NCBI RefSeq assembly: GCF_014648815.1
Contig: NZ_BMRV01000015.1
Location: 62,001 to 126,000 of the forward strand
Direction: 5' to 3'
DNA: 64,000 nt
Origin: Streptomyces flaveolus
GTDB lineage: Bacteria > Actinomycetota > Actinomycetes > Streptomycetales > Streptomycetaceae
Shown here: in pieces, positions 62,441 through 64,000 of the stretch
How the letters are laid out: every line of letters starts with the position of its first letter
Position numbering within the stretch: position 1 is the stretch's first letter
Notes under the pieces: model-generated
What the model was told of the DNA's origin: nothing
Database searches by the model: none
What the model saw: the letters and a program-made list of their open reading frames with translations, nothing else
Translations under genes and position numbers: made by a program

Positions 62441-63115
62441 TCAACTCTTCCGGTGCCCGATCAGCCGTGGCTTCGGCTCCAGGCCGTCCAGGCCGTGCCA
62501 CGCCAGGTTCACCAGGTGCGCCGCCACCTCGGCCTTCTTCGGGCGGCGCACGTCCAGCCACCACTGGCCGGTCAGCGCCACCATGCCGACCAGCGCCTGC
62601 GCGTACAGCGGGGCCAGCTTGGCGTCGAAGCCGCGGTTCTTGAACTCGCGGCCCAGGATGTCCTCCACCTGGGTGGCGATGTCGGAGATCAGCGAGGCGA
62701 AGGAGCCCGTCGACTGCGGGATGGGGGAGTCGCGGACCAGGATGCGGAAGCCGTCCGTGTACTCCTCGATGTAGTCCAGGAGCGCGAACGCGGCCTGCTC
62801 GCACAGCTCACGCGGGTGGCCGGCGGTCAGGGAGCTGGTCACCATGTCCAGCAGCCGCCGCATCTCGCGGTCCACCACCACCGCGTACAGGCCCTCCTTG
62901 CCGCCGAAGTGCTCGTACACCACCGGCTTGGACACCCCGGCCTTCGCCGCGATCTCCTCCACCGACGTGCCCTCGAAGCCCTTCTCGGCGAAGAGGGTGC
63001 GACCGATCTCCAGCAGTTGCTGGCGACGCTCGGCACCGGTCATCCGGGTACGGCGCGCACGCCGCGGCTTGTCATTGCTGGGAGTGCTGGAGTCGGTCGC
63101 CACAGCGACCATCAT
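62441..63115 (-). CDS. TetR family regulator downstream of the desaturase
   Basis: A 224-residue TetR protein. Helix-turn-helix at about 26-72 (MTGAERRQQLLEIGRTLFAEKGFEGTSVEEIAAKAGVSKPVVYEHFGGKEGLYAVVV), helical C-terminal domain. The start ATGATG overlaps the desaturase stop (ATGA), so the two are co-translated; control of fatty acid desaturation is the natural inference. ATG at 63113-63115 or 63110-63112 are equivalent. Confidence 0.88.
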   Translation of the reverse strand: MMVAVATDSSTPSNDKPRRARRTRMTGAERRQQLLEIGRTLFAEKGFEGTSVEEIAAKAGVSKPVVYEHFGGKEGLYAVVVDREMRRLLDMVTSSLTAGHPRELCEQAAFALLDYIEEYTDGFRILVRDSPIPQSTGSFASLISDIATQVEDILGREFKNRGFDAKLAPLYAQALVGMVALTGQWWLDVRRPKKAEVAAHLVNLAWHGLDGLEPKPRLIGHRKS

Positions 63116-64000
63116 GCCGCCTCGACGGTTTCCTTCCGGCGGCGGGAGCCGCCTTGGTCCGTGTTGCGGCGCGAATCGATACGCGAGCGTGACGGCCACC
63201 GCACGTCGTACGCCCATCCCAGCTGCTCGAACCAGCGGATCAGACGGGCGCTCGAATCGAGCTGGCCGCGCATCACGCCGTGCCGCGCGGACGTCGGATC
63301 GGCATGGTGCAGGTTGTGCCAGGACTCACCGCAGGACAGGACCGCCAGCCACCACACGTTGCCCGAACGGTCCCGCGACTTGAACGGGCGCTTGCCGACC
63401 GCGTGGCAGATCGAGTTGATCGACCACGTGACGTGATGCAGCAGCGCCACCCGGACGAGCGACCCCCAGAAGAACCCGGTGAACGCACCCCACCAGGACA
63501 TCGTGACCAGTCCGCCGATCAGCGCCGGAAGGGCCAGGGACAACGCGGTCCACAGGACGAACTGGCGCGAGATCGCACGCAGCGCCGGGTCCTTGATCAG
63601 ATCCGGTGCGTACTTGTCCTGCGGGGTCTGCTCCTCGTCGAACATCCATGCGATGTGTGCCCACCACAGGCCCTTGATCAGCGCCGGGACCGTCTCGCCG
63701 TACCGCCACGGCGAATGCGGGTCGCCCTCGGCGTCGGAGAACTTGTGGTGCTTGCGGTGGTCGGCGACCCAGCGGACCAGCGGTCCCTCGACCGCCATCG
63801 AGCCCGCGATCGCCAGCGCGATCTTCAGCGGCCGCTTCGCCTTGAACGAACCATGGGTGAAGTGGCGGTGGAAACCGATCGTGATGCCGTGGCAGCCCAG
63901 GTAGTAGAAGAAGACCAGCAGGCCCAGGTCCAGCCAGCTCACGCCCCACCCCCACGCCAGCGGCACCGCCGCCACGAGCGCGAGGAAGGGGACGATGATG
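63112..64000 (-). CDS. Acyl-CoA/acyl-lipid delta-9 desaturase, 5' end outside the window
   Basis: A membrane fatty acid desaturase, about 296 codons visible; the frame is open to base 64000, where IIVPFLALVAAVPLAWGWGV is still coding, so the first 30 to 50 residues are missing. The three histidine boxes that hold the di-iron centre are complete: GFHRHFTH, HRKHHKF and HNLHH. It would introduce a double bond into saturated acyl chains and adjust membrane fluidity. Regulation by the co-translated TetR gene is likely. Confidence 0.92.
   Translation of the reverse strand, partial: IIVPFLALVAAVPLAWGWGVSWLDLGLLVFFYYLGCHGITIGFHRHFTHGSFKAKRPLKIALAIAGSMAVEGPLVRWVADHRKHHKFSDAEGDPHSPWRYGETVPALIKGLWWAHIAWMFDEEQTPQDKYAPDLIKDPALRAISRQFVLWTALSLALPALIGGLVTMSWWGAFTGFFWGSLVRVALLHHVTWSINSICHAVGKRPFKSRDRSGNVWWLAVLSCGESWHNLHHADPTSARHGVMRGQLDSSARLIRWFEQLGWAYDVRWPSRSRIDSRRNTDQGGSRRRKETVEAA

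Overview
The window reads as a stretch of Streptomyces chromosome. The DNA is very GC-rich, most codons end in G or C, starts are often GTG or TTG, and many neighbouring genes overlap as ATGA or GTGA. It carries lineage markers such as a SepX/GlpR-type membrane protein, an SsgA-like protein (SsgE type), an RpfB-type resuscitation factor and a galTEK operon with a galP1-like promoter. From memory the order matches the S. coelicolor segment around SCO3184 to SCO3128 read backwards; this is recall, not a search. No phage, integrase, CRISPR array, rRNA or secondary-metabolite cluster is visible, so this is mostly core chromosome with a few accessory insertions.

Layout. 1-2.7 kb: end of a penicillin-acylase family gene. 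2.7-8.9 kb: 5-formyl-THF cyclo-ligase facing the galU-moeA(glp)-moaC-mogA-rimJ-sepX/glpR block, which mixes molybdenum-cofactor genes with two proteins of the actinobacterial divisome. 9.0 kb: tRNA-Ala(CGC) with a strong terminator. 9.1-13.0 kb: an ABC exporter and an acetyltransferase on the minus strand. 13.0-18.3 kb: exonuclease III, then a MerR regulator divergent from a flavin monooxygenase-hydrolase-SDR operon, and a small hydrophilic protein. 18.4-25 kb: a Tricorn-type protease, a TetR regulator and an MMPL transporter around a pair of palindromic operators. 25-31.6 kb: an orphan gene pair, YbaK, an EamA transporter, a hydrolase/TetR pair, DUF1330 and DUF1876 proteins and an esterase. 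31.7-34.9 kb: a CbiMN-Q-O nickel/cobalt importer behind a Nur-like box, and ssgE. 34.9-40.5 kb: two paralogous penicillin-binding proteins separated by a MITE-like element, then the protein O-mannosyltransferase. 40.6-48.3 kb: rsmI, a zinc-ribbon protein, tatD, rpfB, rsmA(ksgA), ispE and an ABC-F protein. 48.5-53.1 kb: two tandem Pro/Gln-rich membrane-anchored beta-propellers and an atypical response regulator. 53.5-59.4 kb: an SSS sugar symporter divergent from galT-galE-galK. 59.7-64 kb: a second atypical regulator, tamR/tam, a Phd-RelE toxin-antitoxin pair, and a fatty acid desaturase-TetR operon that runs off the window.

How it works together. Several blocks concern the envelope and sporulation septation (SepX/Glp, SsgE, two PBPs, PMT, RpfB). 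Others are self-contained regulator-plus-target units whose operators can be read directly: TetR/MMPL, TetR/hydrolase, TamR/Tam, Nur/Cbi and galP1. The most useful leads are the Nur-like box before the metal importer, the 181-bp inverted-repeat element between the PBPs, two response regulators with degenerate receivers, and the conserved pairing of molybdenum-cofactor and divisome genes.
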